Below are positions 8,526 through 16,819 of a DNA stretch of 64,000 nucleotides, one piece after another (the first letter of the stretch is position 1; each line of letters starts with the position of its first letter). The stretch is from Gammaproteobacteria bacterium (GTDB lineage Bacteria; Pseudomonadota; Gammaproteobacteria; S012-40), in NCBI GenBank assembly GCA_015487785.1, contig WFPC01000055.1, positions 62,001-126,000 of the forward strand, read 5' to 3'. Under the pieces are notes generated by a model, which saw nothing but the letters and a program-made list of their open reading frames with translations, was not told the origin of the DNA and ran no database searches. Made by a program: the position numbers and the translations under genes.

Positions 8526-9134
8526 TTATGCGTCGGGTCGGTCGCCCTTGGCCTGGGCCAGCATTTTGCGCGCCTTCACGTAGAGAAAAATACCGCCGAT
8601 ACCCATGATGATGCCGATGCCGCCGACGATGTCACTGAAGCCCCGCTGTTCCTTGAGTTCGGACAGCGAGCGCATGACCGGCCGCAGCGCCTGTCCCACC
8701 GCCTTGCGCACCAGGGCCTCGATCTCGGCCTGTGGAATATCCGTCGTTGTACTGTCCGCCGGCTTCGTGGTGACGGCGCTGCTGGTGGCGCCATTCTTTT
8801 CATCGCCCAGGCCCAGTTCCGTCGCGCTCAGTTCGTATTCCGCCAGGTGGCCCTGGCCGGCGTTGAGCGTGATGCGAATGGGACCGGAATCGGGCAGGGC
8901 AAACTGAAAAGTGCCTTCTTCATCGGTTTGGCCCTCGACGATGACGTTGCCGTCGGCATCGTAGACCTGCACCGGACTGTTCTTGGGTTTCTTGCCGTCA
9001 GTGAAATAACCCTCCACGAACACATCGTCACCTTCGGCAAAGGCGAACATGTTGATCTTGTGTGCCTGGGCCGGCGTGACCATGGCCATGAGCAGGCTGA
9101 TGAAAAGCAAGGTCTTGAACAGGGCTGCTGGCAT
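8526..9134 (-). CDS. nikL: Nickel ECF transporter accessory protein NikL-like
   Basis: A 202-residue protein with a signal peptide (cut near AQA-HKINMFAF), an Ig-like carboxypeptidase-regulatory fold (~25-105, VEGYFTDGKKPKNSPVQVYDADGN...), a Thr/Ser-rich linker, and one C-terminal membrane segment (GGIGIIMGIGGIFLYVKARK). This layout, with the mature His at the N-terminus and position directly before nikM, fits the NikL/CbiL accessory component described for nickel ECF systems. It is thought to help load the M subunit from the periplasmic side. The family is weakly conserved, so the name rests partly on context. Confidence 0.75.
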   Translation of the reverse strand: MPAALFKTLLFISLLMAMVTPAQAHKINMFAFAEGDDVFVEGYFTDGKKPKNSPVQVYDADGNVIVEGQTDEEGTFQFALPDSGPIRITLNAGQGHLAEYELSATELGLGDEKNGATSSAVTTKPADSTTTDIPQAEIEALVRKAVGQALRPVMRSLSELKEQRGFSDIVGGIGIIMGIGGIFLYVKARKMLAQAKGDRPDA

Positions 9135-9158
9135 GGTCGGTGTCCTCGTGTGGCGCTC

Positions 9159-9956
9159 TTATTTCATCTCGTAGGCCTTGACCCAGATCACCGCGCCCAG
9201 CTCCACCGGGTAGGCCTTGCCGGCGTGCTCCATGGTACGGTCGTCGGTGCTGATGGCGGCGAAAGTCCACCAGCCGGCGCGGGGGATGGCGTAGGTGAAT
9301 ATGCCATTGGCGTCGGTCTTTACCACCTGGGTGATCAGCGGATCGGCCTCGGCCTTGAGCGAACCATCCTGGTTGTAGTATTCGATCTCCACCTTGCTGA
9401 AGGCTTGGGGCTTGCCGTCGACCTTGACGATACCCTGGAATACATTACCGGCGTAGAGACCATAAGGGCGGGTAAGGGGGACGATTTCGGCGCGCAGGCC
9501 CAACTCGCGGTCCCAGCCTTCCTCCAGGCCGAAGCCGTTGACCACTACTTTGGTGTACTGGATGAGGAAGGATTCCTCGGATTCTTCCCAATAGGGTTGC
9601 GGCTCGGTGTAGAAAATGTGGTCCCCGGGTTTACGCAGCGTGTAACGCAGGGTGAAGCCATCGTACACATCGCCGGCCATGTCGCGGTAGCGAACCGGTT
9701 GCAGCTTGTCCAGCAGGTCGTGCTTGCGGCCGCTGATCATCACGCCGAACTGGCGGGGTTTTGCCATGTTGATGCCGAAGCCCTCGAAGGGGTGCCAGAA
9801 CTTGATCTCCAGGTCGAGCTGGCGCGATTCGCGCTGTTTGACCATGTCGTCGGAAGGGATGATCATCTGGAAATGGGCCTGGGCCTGGCCGGCGAACAGG
9901 ACGGCCGCGCCGACGATACCGGTGATGCTGGCTTTCAAGCGTGTGCTGCGGTTCAT
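9159..9956 (-). CDS. nikK: DUF4198 periplasmic nickel-binding protein NikK-like
   Basis: A 265-residue exported protein starting [16 protein letters not shown], with cleavage near [11 protein letters not shown]. The ORF track starts 7 codons earlier; the ATG at 9956 has a GAGGT ribosome-binding site. The mature protein matches the DUF4198/NikK pattern: an N-terminal His, [37 protein letters not shown], and a C-terminal Ig-like half ([34 protein letters not shown]). It is first in the operon, followed by nikL after 24 bases, and is probably a periplasmic nickel chaperone or binding protein feeding the ECF importer. Confidence 0.8.
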   Translation of the reverse strand: MNRSTRLKASITGIVGAAVLFAGQAQAHFQMIIPSDDMVKQRESRQLDLEIKFWHPFEGFGINMAKPRQFGVMISGRKHDLLDKLQPVRYRDMAGDVYDGFTLRYTLRKPGDHIFYTEPQPYWEESEESFLIQYTKVVVNGFGLEEGWDRELGLRAEIVPLTRPYGLYAGNVFQGIVKVDGKPQAFSKVEIEYYNQDGSLKAEADPLITQVVKTDANGIFTYAIPRAGWWTFAAISTDDRTMEHAGKAYPVELGAVIWVKAYEMK

Positions 9957-10068
9957 GACACTACCTCGAACGGACAATCAAAACGGGTTATCGGTCATCA
10001 CCGTGACATCGTGAACGCCGGAGGCTTCGGACGGCTTCACACGACACGGAAAATAATATTACCAAATA

Positions 10069-10095
10069 TGTGATACAAAGTAAATCAATGTCACA
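10069..10095. promoter_or_regulatory. Candidate operator between nikK and lolC
   Basis: TGTGA-N17-TCACA forms an inverted repeat in the AT-rich part of the 9957-10167 spacer. The half-site distance fits a long-spaced dimer or tetramer binder such as NikR (whose classical site is GTATGA-N16-TCATAC), not CRP/FNR, which need N6. A weak minus-strand promoter (TTTACT-N17-TAATAT) overlaps it. No B12-box is seen, so a cobalamin riboswitch is unlikely. Confidence 0.35.
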
Positions 10096-10167
10096 CCTCT
10101 TGGGTGAGGATTGTCTCTCTACCCATTGGAGGATGAGAAATACGGGCCAGTGTGCTTTAATGCGCCC

Positions 10168-11415
10168 ATGTTTAGACCCCTGGAACTGTTCATAGGCCTG
10201 CGTTACACCCGGGCCAAGCGTCGCAACCATTTCATTTCCTTCATCAGCCTGATTTCCATGTTGGGTCTGGCGCTGGGCGTGGCGGCGCTGATCACGGTGA
10301 TTTCGGTGATGAACGGTTTCGAAAAGGAACTGCGCGAGCGCATTCTCGGCATGACCGCCCATGCCACCATCCGGGGCGACGGTGGGCGCCTGGACAACTG
10401 GCGGCAGGTGGCCGAGCTGGCCGCGCAACATCCGCGGGTGATCGGCTATGCGCCCTATATTCAGGCCGAGGGGATGCTCAGCCATGGCCAACAGGTCCAG
10501 GCCAGCCTGATTCGTGGCATCCTGCCGTCCCAGGAACCCCAGGTGTCGGATGTGGGCAACAAGATGTTGTTCGGCAGCCTGCAGGACCTGCGGCCCGGGG
10601 AATTCGGCATCATCCTGGGCAAGGATCTGGCCCGCATGCTGGATGTGATGCGCGGTGACCGCATCACCCTCATCGTGCCCCAGGCCAATGTCACCCCGGT
10701 GGGTATCATGCCGCGTCTGAAGCGTTTCACCGTAGTGGGCGTGTTCGAGGCTGGCATGTACGAGTACGACAGTGCCCTGGCCTTCATGCACATTGAGGAT
10801 GCCCAGCGTCTGTTTCGCATGCCGGGCGAGGTGAGTGGCATTCGCCTCAAGCTGGACGATATGTTCCAGTCCATGCAGGTGGTGCGTGACCTGATCGCGC
10901 AGCTCTCAGGCGACTACTGGGTCAGCGACTGGACTCGTCAGCATGCCAATTTCTTTCGCGCGGTACAGATTGAGAAAACCACCATGTTCGTCATTCTCAC
11001 CCTGATCGTGGCGGTGGCGGCCTTCAACTTGGTATCCACCTTGGTGATGGTGGTGGTGGACAAGGAGGCCGACATCGCTATCCTGCGCACCCTGGGGGCT
11101 TCGCCCGGCAGTATCATGCAGGTGTTCATGGTGCAGGGTGGACTGATCGGTGTCATTGGCACCTTGCTTGGCGCGGTGGGCGGGGTGGCCCTGGCCACTC
11201 ATATCGAAACCATCGTTCCGGCTATCGAAAACATGCTGGGCACCCAGTTTCTCTCGGCCGAAGTCTACTACATCAGCGAGTTGCCATCGGACATGAAATG
11301 GCACGATGTGTTCACCGTCAGTGGTATTGCCCTGGGCCTGTGCCTGCTGGCCACCCTTTATCCGGCCTGGCGGGCCTCGCGCATCCAGCCGGCGGAGGCC
11401 TTGCGCTATGAGTGA
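10168..11415 (+). CDS. lolC: Lipoprotein-releasing ABC transporter permease LolC/LolE family
   Basis: A 415-residue inner-membrane protein that, with LolD, releases outer-membrane lipoproteins to LolA. The start [25 protein letters not shown] matches LolC/E N-termini; the ORF track's earlier TTG start adds a non-conserved leader. One membrane segment lies near residue 25-50, then a large periplasmic domain, then three segments ([21 protein letters not shown] onward) with the FtsX/MacB permease motif [23 protein letters not shown]. Only one permease gene is adjacent to lolD, so a single-permease (LolF-like) complex is possible unless lolE is elsewhere. It overlaps lolD by 8 bases. Confidence 0.9.
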   Translation: MFRPLELFIGLRYTRAKRRNHFISFISLISMLGLALGVAALITVISVMNGFEKELRERILGMTAHATIRGDGGRLDNWRQVAELAAQHPRVIGYAPYIQAEGMLSHGQQVQASLIRGILPSQEPQVSDVGNKMLFGSLQDLRPGEFGIILGKDLARMLDVMRGDRITLIVPQANVTPVGIMPRLKRFTVVGVFEAGMYEYDSALAFMHIEDAQRLFRMPGEVSGIRLKLDDMFQSMQVVRDLIAQLSGDYWVSDWTRQHANFFRAVQIEKTTMFVILTLIVAVAAFNLVSTLVMVVVDKEADIAILRTLGASPGSIMQVFMVQGGLIGVIGTLLGAVGGVALATHIETIVPAIENMLGTQFLSAEVYYISELPSDMKWHDVFTVSGIALGLCLLATLYPAWRASRIQPAEALRYE

Positions 11416-12115
11416 GCCGGCTGCAGACGTGGTCATCGACTGCCGGGGCCTGGGCAAGACCTTTCGCGATGGCAAGCTGGAGGTCAGCGTGTTGCGCAGT
11501 ATCCATCTGCAGGTGCGCGCGGGCGAGCGGCTGGCCATCGTCGGTGCCTCGGGATCCGGCAAGAGTACCCTGCTGCACCTGCTGGGGGGGCTGGATTTGC
11601 CCAGTCGTGGCGAGGTGCGGGTGATGGGCGAGAACATGGCTCGCATGAGTGAACGTGCCAAGGGCGCATTTCGCAACCGCAATCTCGGTTTCGTCTATCA
11701 GTTTCATCATTTGTTGCCGGAGTTCACGGCCCTGGAAAATGTGGCTCTGGCCTTACTGATCGGCGGTGTCTCCGTCCAGCGGGCGAGGCGGGCAGCCGCC
11801 GACATCTTGCAACGGGTGGGCCTGGGGCATCGGCTCGATCACAAGCCGGGTGAATTGTCCGGTGGCGAGCGTCAGCGCGCTGCCATCGCCCGCGCCTTGG
11901 TCACCCGGCCACGCTGTGTGTTGGCCGACGAGCCCACTGGCAATCTCGATCATCAGACCGCCGACCAAGTCTACCGCATGATGCTGGAACTCAATGCCGA
12001 GCTGGAGACCAGTTTCGTGGTGGTCACCCATGACCGTGGCCTGGCCCGACGCATGGATCGGGTGCTGAGTTTGGCAGACGGCTGCCTGCACGAGGAAGCA
12101 CTCAGCGATGTTTGA
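11408..12115 (+). CDS. lolD: Lipoprotein-releasing system ATPase LolD
   Basis: A 235-residue ABC ATPase that powers release of lipoproteins from the inner membrane. Walker [10 protein letters not shown] (~46-54), Q-loop region [18 protein letters not shown], signature [15 protein letters not shown] and Walker [13 protein letters not shown] are all present. The FHHLLPEF Q-loop is characteristic of LolD. The start at 11408 overlaps the lolC stop (ATGAGTGA), and the end overlaps the next gene by 8 bases, so the three genes are probably translationally coupled. Confidence 0.93.
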   Translation: MSEPAADVVIDCRGLGKTFRDGKLEVSVLRSIHLQVRAGERLAIVGASGSGKSTLLHLLGGLDLPSRGEVRVMGENMARMSERAKGAFRNRNLGFVYQFHHLLPEFTALENVALALLIGGVSVQRARRAAADILQRVGLGHRLDHKPGELSGGERQRAAIARALVTRPRCVLADEPTGNLDHQTADQVYRMMLELNAELETSFVVVTHDRGLARRMDRVLSLADGCLHEEALSDV

Positions 12116-12740
12116 CGCCGCCTGTCGCCGTTGTCCGCGCCTGGCGGATCTGCTCCAGCGGGTGCGTGAGCAATATCCGGACTATCACGCCGCGCCGGTG
12201 CCCCCCTTTGGCGTCGAGGATGCCGCGCTGCTGGTGGTCGGTCTGGCGCCGGGCATGCACGGCGCCAATCGCACCGGGCGGCCGTTCACCGGTGACCACG
12301 CCGGCATCATGCTGTACCAGACCCTGTTCAAATACGGTTTCGCCACGCGTCCCGAGTCTCGCGCCGCCGACGATGGCCTGGAACTGCTCGATTGTCGCAT
12401 TACCAATGCAGTGAAATGTCTGCCGCCGCAGAACAAACCGGTGGGCAGGGAGATCGCTGCCTGCAACGATTTTCTGCGCGAGGAGTTGGCGCGGGTACCC
12501 GCCGGCGGCGTGGTGCTGGCCTTGGGCAGCATTGCCCACAACGCGGTGCTCAAGGCCCTGGGGCTGAAACTCAGCGCCCATGTTTTCGGTCATAACCAGT
12601 GTCACCCCCTGCCCGGCGGTCGTTGGCTGCTGGACTCCTATCATTGCAGCCGCTACAACACCCAGACCCGGCGCCTGACAGAGACCATGTTTCATGACGT
12701 GTTCCGGCATGCCCGAGAATTGCTCCAACAGCGCGCCTGA
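12108..12740 (+). CDS. Uracil-DNA glycosylase, family 5 (UDGb-like)
   Basis: A 210-residue DNA-repair glycosylase that removes uracil and other deaminated bases. It has the UDGb-type catalytic loop [19 protein letters not shown] and the C-terminal motif [14 protein letters not shown], with His-Cys-Ser-Arg-Asn-Thr in place of HPSP. Family 4/5 enzymes carry a 4Fe-4S cluster; candidate ligands here are Cys6 and Cys9 (CRRC), Cys103 area (VKCLPP) and a cysteine near 120 (IAACNDF). It overlaps lolD at its start and uvrC at its end, placing two repair genes together. Confidence 0.85.
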   Translation: MFDAACRRCPRLADLLQRVREQYPDYHAAPVPPFGVEDAALLVVGLAPGMHGANRTGRPFTGDHAGIMLYQTLFKYGFATRPESRAADDGLELLDCRITNAVKCLPPQNKPVGREIAACNDFLREELARVPAGGVVLALGSIAHNAVLKALGLKLSAHVFGHNQCHPLPGGRWLLDSYHCSRYNTQTRRLTETMFHDVFRHARELLQQRA

Positions 12741-14565
12741 AACGGCAGGGTTCGATCATCAGGCCTTTCTCAAGACCCTGAGCGGCCAGCCCGGTGTCTA
12801 TCGTATGCTGGATAAAAACGGACGCGTGCTCTACGTGGGCAAGGCGCGCAATCTCAGAAAACGCGTGGCCAGTTATTTCACCCGTGCCGACCAGAGTATC
12901 AAGACGCGCGCCATGGTGGCGCAGGTCCGAGCCATCGAGGTCACCCTTACCCACACCGAGAACGAGGCCCTGATCCTGGAAAGCAACCTGATCAAGCGCC
13001 TCAAGCCGCCCTACAACATCATTTTTCGCGACGACAAGAGTTATCCCTACATCTATTTGTCGGCCCACCAGCGTTTTCCGCGCCTGAGCTATTATCGTGG
13101 GGCGCGACGTGAGGCCGGACGGTTTTTCGGTCCTTATCCCAGCTCCGGTGCGGTGCGCGAAAGCCTGGACCTGTTGCAAAAGCTTTTTCCGGTGCGCCAG
13201 TGTGAAGACAGTTTCTACCGCAACCGCACGCGCCCCTGCCTGCAATACCAGATCAAGCGCTGCAGCGCGCCCTGTGTGGGGCTGGTGAGCGAACAGGACT
13301 ACGCCGAAGACGTGCGCCACGCGGTGATGTTTCTCGAGGGCAGGAACAACCAAGTGATCGACGAACTGGCAAAGCGCATGGAACAGGCCGCGGCGCAACT
13401 GGAGTTCGAGCAGGCTGCGCGCTATCGCGATCAGATAGCCGCCTTGCGCAAGGTGCAGGAAAAACAATATATCAGTGGCAGTGGCGGCAATCTCGACGTG
13501 ATAGCGGCCCTGATTCGCGACGGCCTGTCCTGTGTGCAGGTATTCTATATTCGCGATGGCCACAATCTGGGCAACAAGACCTTTTTCCCCCGTCACGCCC
13601 ATGCCGGTAGCGAGGCCGAATTGTTGTCGGCCTTCATCGCCCAATACTATCTCGGTGACAGCGGCCACCGTATTCCCGGCGAATTGTTGCTCAACGCCGA
13701 GCCCGCCGATGCCCCGTGGCTGGCCCGGGTACTGGCGGAGCAGGCCGGGCACCAGGTGCGGCTGAGCCATCGCCTGCGTGGCGAACGCGCCCGTTGGCTC
13801 GAACTGGCCCGGCGCAATGCCGAGCATGCGCTCAATGCCCGCCTGGCCGACAAGAGCAACATGCTCCAGCGTCTGGCTGCCCTGCAGGATGTCCTGGAAC
13901 TGGACGAGATACCGCAGCGCCTGGAATGTTTCGATATCAGCCATACCCGAGGCGAGGAAACCGTGGCCTCGTGCGTGGTGTTCGACGCCAGCGGACCACT
14001 CAAGTCCGACTACCGGCGCTACAACATCGAGGGTATCACCGGTGGCGATGACTACGCCGCCATGCGCCAGGCCCTGGAACGCCGTTATAGGCGACTGAAG
14101 ACAGGCGAGGGCAAGCTGCCCGAGGTGTTGCTCATCGATGGAGGCAGGGGACAGTTGCGTCAGGCCGCGGATGTGCTGGAGGAATTACAGATCACCGGTG
14201 TGACACTCGTGGGAGTGGCCAAGGGCGAGACTCGCAAGCCGGGGCTGGAAAGCTTGTTCTTGCTGGGCCGGCAACAGCCGCTTATACTGCCCGCTGACGC
14301 TCCGGCCCTGCACCTGATCCAGCAGATTCGCGACGAGGCGCACCGTTTTGCCATCACCGGACACCGGCTGCGCCGTGGCAAGAAACGCGCTCGTTCCAGC
14401 CTGGAAGATATTCCGGGGCTCGGTCCCAAGCGGCGCCAGCAGCTCTTGCGTCAATTCGGCGGCCTGCAGGGCATTGCGCGCGCCGGGGTGGAGGATCTCG
14501 CCCGGGTCAAGGGGATCAGTCGTACCCTGGCACAGAAAATATATGACCGCTTTCACGCAGAATGA
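12709..14565 (+). CDS. uvrC: Excinuclease ABC subunit C (UvrC)
   Basis: A ~618-residue nuclease subunit that cuts damaged DNA on both sides of a lesion during nucleotide excision repair. The N-terminal GIY-YIG domain begins QPGVYRMLDKNGRVLYVGKARNLRKRVASYF. Next come the cysteine-rich segment QCEDSFYRNRTRPCLQYQIKRCSAPC, the UvrB-binding UVR motif (~205-235), the RNase H-like endonuclease half (CFDISHTRGEETVASCVVF, LLIDGGRGQL), and C-terminal helix-hairpin-helix motifs (LEDIPGLGPKRRQQLLRQFGG). The start is either ATG 12694 or 12709; neither has a clear Shine-Dalgarno because it overlaps the preceding gene. Its end overlaps pgsA as ATGA. Confidence 0.95.
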   Translation: MPENCSNSAPETAGFDHQAFLKTLSGQPGVYRMLDKNGRVLYVGKARNLRKRVASYFTRADQSIKTRAMVAQVRAIEVTLTHTENEALILESNLIKRLKPPYNIIFRDDKSYPYIYLSAHQRFPRLSYYRGARREAGRFFGPYPSSGAVRESLDLLQKLFPVRQCEDSFYRNRTRPCLQYQIKRCSAPCVGLVSEQDYAEDVRHAVMFLEGRNNQVIDELAKRMEQAAAQLEFEQAARYRDQIAALRKVQEKQYISGSGGNLDVIAALIRDGLSCVQVFYIRDGHNLGNKTFFPRHAHAGSEAELLSAFIAQYYLGDSGHRIPGELLLNAEPADAPWLARVLAEQAGHQVRLSHRLRGERARWLELARRNAEHALNARLADKSNMLQRLAALQDVLELDEIPQRLECFDISHTRGEETVASCVVFDASGPLKSDYRRYNIEGITGGDDYAAMRQALERRYRRLKTGEGKLPEVLLIDGGRGQLRQAADVLEELQITGVTLVGVAKGETRKPGLESLFLLGRQQPLILPADAPALHLIQQIRDEAHRFAITGHRLRRGKKRARSSLEDIPGLGPKRRQQLLRQFGGLQGIARAGVEDLARVKGISRTLAQKIYDRFHAE

Positions 14566-15155
14566 AGACCATGAGCATACCCACTGTTCTCACCTGGGGA
14601 CGCATCGCCCTGATTCCCGTGTTCGTGGTGGTGTTCTATCTGCCGTTCAGATGGGCCAATGAGCTGACGGCCTTGATCTTTCTGCTGGCGGCACTCACCG
14701 ACTGGCTCGACGGCTACCTAGCCCGGCGTCTCGATCAGACCTCGGCCTTTGGTGCCTTTCTCGATCCGGTGGCCGACAAGCTGATGGTGGCTACTGCCCT
14801 GGTGTTGCTGGTGCAGACCCATCCGAGTCCCCTGGTGGCCATTCCGGCCTTGATCATCGTTGGACGTGAGATAGCCGTTTCCTCGTTGCGCGAATGGATG
14901 GCCGAAATCGGTGAAAGCGCACAGGTTGCCGTGTCCACCATGGGCAAGGTCAAGACCACCGTGCAGATGATTGCCATTTTGATGATGCTCTACCGCGATC
15001 CCATCCTCGATTTCCCAGTGATGGAGACCGGCGTGTTCCTGCTCTACCTGGCGGCGGTGCTCACCTTGTGGTCCATGATTCTCTACCTCAGAGCTGCCTG
15101 GCCCAGCCTCACCCGTGATCAGGCACGGGATTGTCGAGGCAAAAGAGAGGCTTGA
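14562..15155 (+). CDS. pgsA: CDP-diacylglycerol-glycerol-3-phosphate 3-phosphatidyltransferase
   Basis: A 197-residue membrane enzyme making phosphatidylglycerol phosphate, the committed step to phosphatidylglycerol and cardiolipin. It shows the CDP-alcohol phosphotransferase signature DWLDGYLARRLDQTSAFGAFLDPVADK (D-x2-DG-x2-AR-x8-G-x3-D-x3-D) and several membrane segments, with N-terminus SIPTVLTWGRIALIPVFV typical of PgsA. The start overlaps the uvrC stop (ATGA); a second ATG at 14571 is also possible. uvrC-pgsA followed by tRNA-Gly and tRNA-Cys is a conserved gammaproteobacterial order. Confidence 0.94.
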   Translation: MKTMSIPTVLTWGRIALIPVFVVVFYLPFRWANELTALIFLLAALTDWLDGYLARRLDQTSAFGAFLDPVADKLMVATALVLLVQTHPSPLVAIPALIIVGREIAVSSLREWMAEIGESAQVAVSTMGKVKTTVQMIAILMMLYRDPILDFPVMETGVFLLYLAAVLTLWSMILYLRAAWPSLTRDQARDCRGKREA

Positions 15156-15179
15156 CAGCCCCAGGCCAATCAGTACAAT
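15152..15179 (+). promoter_or_regulatory. Promoter of tRNA-Gly
   Basis: A perfect -35 hexamer TTGACA (15152-15157) and a -10 TACAAT (15174-15179) are separated by 16 bases and end 19 bases before the tRNA. The -35 overlaps the pgsA stop codon. Confidence 0.75.
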
Positions 15180-15198
15180 ACCAGCTCGCTCAAGCGAC

Positions 15199-15274
<76 letters not shown>

Positions 15275-15281
15275 AATTCCA

Positions 15282-15307
15282 AACCTCGGCAAAGCCGGGG
15301 TTTTTTT
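15282..15307 (+). terminator. Intrinsic terminator after tRNA-Gly
   Basis: CCTCGGC-AAA-GCCGGGG forms a 7-bp stem (one G-U pair) with a 3-base loop, followed by seven T residues. Confidence 0.85.
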
Positions 15308-15358
15308 GTCGCCCGGCACGACATGGGCGCACCAAGACGCTATACTGACGCACCTCCT

Positions 15359-15432
15359 GGCTGGGTGGCAGAGTGGTTATGCAGCGGCCTGCAAAGCCGT
15401 GGACCTCGGTTCGATTCCGGGCCCAGCCTCCA
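15359..15432 (+). tRNA. cysT: tRNA-Cys (GCA)
   Basis: A 74-base tRNA starting GGCTGGGTGGCAGAGTGG. Acceptor arms GGCTGGG/CCCAGCC pair, the anticodon stem-loop GGCCTGCAAAGCC holds GCA, the T-loop is GTTCGATTC, and CCA is encoded. A TATACT -10-like box stands at 15341-15346. The tRNA-Leu that follows in enteric bacteria is not found here. Confidence 0.96.
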
Positions 15433-15436
15433 TTTC

Positions 15437-15883
15437 CTATTTCCCAAAGAGTCTTTGCCACCAGCGCCGGCGGTTACCCGCGGGCGGGGCGGGGGTCTCG
15501 ATCGGTGTCGGCTTCAATCGAGAGATCACCCAGCCCGGCAAGGGCGGGCTTTCACTGTAGCCGCATACCACGCCAAGATTATTGGGATCATAGATCTTCA
15601 CCAACTCGGGCTTTTCCCTGTCGTCCACGTAGACGATGCCGCAATAGTCATGCTCGTGCTCGCGGTGCAGCAGTTCGCTGATCTCATCCAGGAAACGACG
15701 AAACGCCTCGGGACTTGCCGGGGTTTCGGGCGGCGCCTCGCCGATGGCATAGACATACCAGCCCTCGTTGGCGCGTTGTGCCAGCGCTTGCCAGGTCTGG
15801 TCGAATTGTTCCCATTTCAGCAAGGCGACGAAGCTGCCGTGCAGGCGGGAGGCGAAATCGGACGCTGGGCGGGTATCTGGCAT
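15437..15883 (-). CDS. Hypothetical cytoplasmic protein
   Basis: A 148-residue protein starting MPDTRPASDFASRLHGSFVALLKWEQF. The ORF track starts 33 codons earlier, over the ars promoter; the ATG at 15883 has a GGAG ribosome-binding site. It is soluble, mixed alpha/beta, with a conserved-looking core (YCGIVYVDDREKPELVKIYDPNNLGVVCGYS) and a Pro/Arg/Trp-rich tail (NRRRWWQRLFGK). I do not recognise the family, but this core resembles small uncharacterised proteobacterial proteins. It is divergent from arsR and ends 4 bases from tRNA-Cys. Confidence 0.65.
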   Translation of the reverse strand: MPDTRPASDFASRLHGSFVALLKWEQFDQTWQALAQRANEGWYVYAIGEAPPETPASPEAFRRFLDEISELLHREHEHDYCGIVYVDDREKPELVKIYDPNNLGVVCGYSESPPLPGWVISRLKPTPIETPAPPAGNRRRWWQRLFGK

Positions 15884-15950
15884 GGTGCTCGGTCTCCTTC
15901 GCAAGGCTGGGCTTGATCGACAATAGTGCCCTGTTCGGTGAGGCGTGTAA

Positions 15951-15987
15951 ATATATGCTTGACCGAATATATCAAAAAACATATATT
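15951..15987 (+). promoter_or_regulatory. Promoter and ArsR operator of the arsenic operon
   Basis: A -35 TTGACC (15959-15964) and -10 TATATT (15982-15987) are separated by 17 bases. Three ATATAT blocks (15951, 15967, 15981) surround and overlap it; the last two form an inverted repeat ATATAT-CAAAAAAC-ATATAT across the promoter, as expected for an ArsR/SmtB-type operator. The -10 is so close to the gene that transcription should begin at about the ATG at 15994. Confidence 0.7.
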
Positions 15988-15993
15988 ATGTGC

Positions 15994-16347
15994 ATGGCGC
16001 TCACACCGTATCAATTGTTTCACCTGCTGGCCGATGCCAGTCGTCTGCGCAGCGTGGTGCTGCTGGCGCGGGAAGGTGAGTTGTGCGTCTGTGAATTGAC
16101 CCATGCGCTGGAGTTGAGCCAGCCCAAGGTTTCGCGTCACCTGGCGCTGTTGCGCCGCGATGGCGTGGTACAGGACCGGCGCGCGGGGCAATGGGTGTAT
16201 TACCGTCTGCACCCCGAGCTGCCGGCCTGGGCGCGGCAGGTGATCGACGCCGCCTTACGGGCCGCTGTGGACCAGCAGCCCTTCCATGAAGATGCGCAGC
16301 GTTTGCGGAGTATGCCGGAGCGCCCCGCCGCCCGCTGTTGCACCTGA
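15994..16347 (+). CDS. arsR: Arsenic-responsive repressor ArsR
   Basis: A ~117-residue winged-helix repressor of the ArsR/SmtB family. The As(III) site is the pair of cysteines in ELCVCELTHAL (CVC at the start of the recognition region), and the DNA-reading helix is LSQPKVSRHLALLRRDGVV. A Cys-Cys-Thr tail (RCCT) may add thiol ligands. Two in-frame ATGs (15988, 15994) are candidates; the promoter position favours a leaderless message starting at 15994. The ORF track's start at 15715 is not plausible. It controls arsC and acr3 just downstream. Confidence 0.9.
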   Translation: MALTPYQLFHLLADASRLRSVVLLAREGELCVCELTHALELSQPKVSRHLALLRRDGVVQDRRAGQWVYYRLHPELPAWARQVIDAALRAAVDQQPFHEDAQRLRSMPERPAARCCT

Positions 16348-16362
16348 TGTCAGGGTATTCCC

Positions 16363-16812
16363 ATGCGTGAAAACAAAACGAGTCTTCTTTTTCTGTGTAC
16401 GGGCAATGCCTGCCGCTCGCAGATGGCCGAGGGTTGGGTGCGGGCCCTGGCGGGTGACAGCATACGGGTGCAATCGGCGGGTATCGAGGCCCATGGCAAG
16501 AACCCTCGCGCCATTGCGGTAATGGCCGAGGTGGGGGTGGACATTTCCCGACAACAGTCCACGCGCCTCGAGCCGGAAATGCTGGAGGGTGTGGATCTGG
16601 TGGTGACCGTCTGCGGACATGCCGACGAGCATTGCCCCAGTCTGCCAGAGGGAATCACCCGTGTGCATTGGCCATTGGAGGATCCCGCCAAGGCCGCCGG
16701 CAGCGAGGACGACATCATGGCCGTGTTCCGCGCCTGTCGCGATGAGATACACGCGCGGGTCCAGGCGTTGCTGGACGATCTGGCGCAGAATTCTGCACGG
16801 GCAGGCGAGTGA
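16363..16812 (+). CDS. arsC: Arsenate reductase ArsC, low-molecular-weight phosphatase type
   Basis: A 149-residue reductase converting arsenate to arsenite, with electrons from thioredoxin or a similar thiol system. It has the phosphatase P-loop CTGNACRS (C-x5-R, Cys15 nucleophile) and the resolving-cysteine region VVTVCGHADEHCP (Cys84/Cys91 area), the order seen in Staphylococcus/Bacillus-type ArsC. The WPLEDPAKAAG motif supplies the family Asp. It begins 15 bases after arsR and stops 7 bases before acr3. Confidence 0.92.
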   Translation: MRENKTSLLFLCTGNACRSQMAEGWVRALAGDSIRVQSAGIEAHGKNPRAIAVMAEVGVDISRQQSTRLEPEMLEGVDLVVTVCGHADEHCPSLPEGITRVHWPLEDPAKAAGSEDDIMAVFRACRDEIHARVQALLDDLAQNSARAGE

Positions 16813-16819
16813 CGCGGGC

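Noticed and set aside
8460-10073. 537-residue plus-strand ORF opposite nikL/nikK
   Set aside because: Its residues are the antisense shadow of two well-supported genes; composition is Gly/Leu/His-rich without domain motifs.
9957-10167. Cobalamin riboswitch before nikK
   Set aside because: No B12-box-like conserved sequence on the minus strand and the leader is too short.
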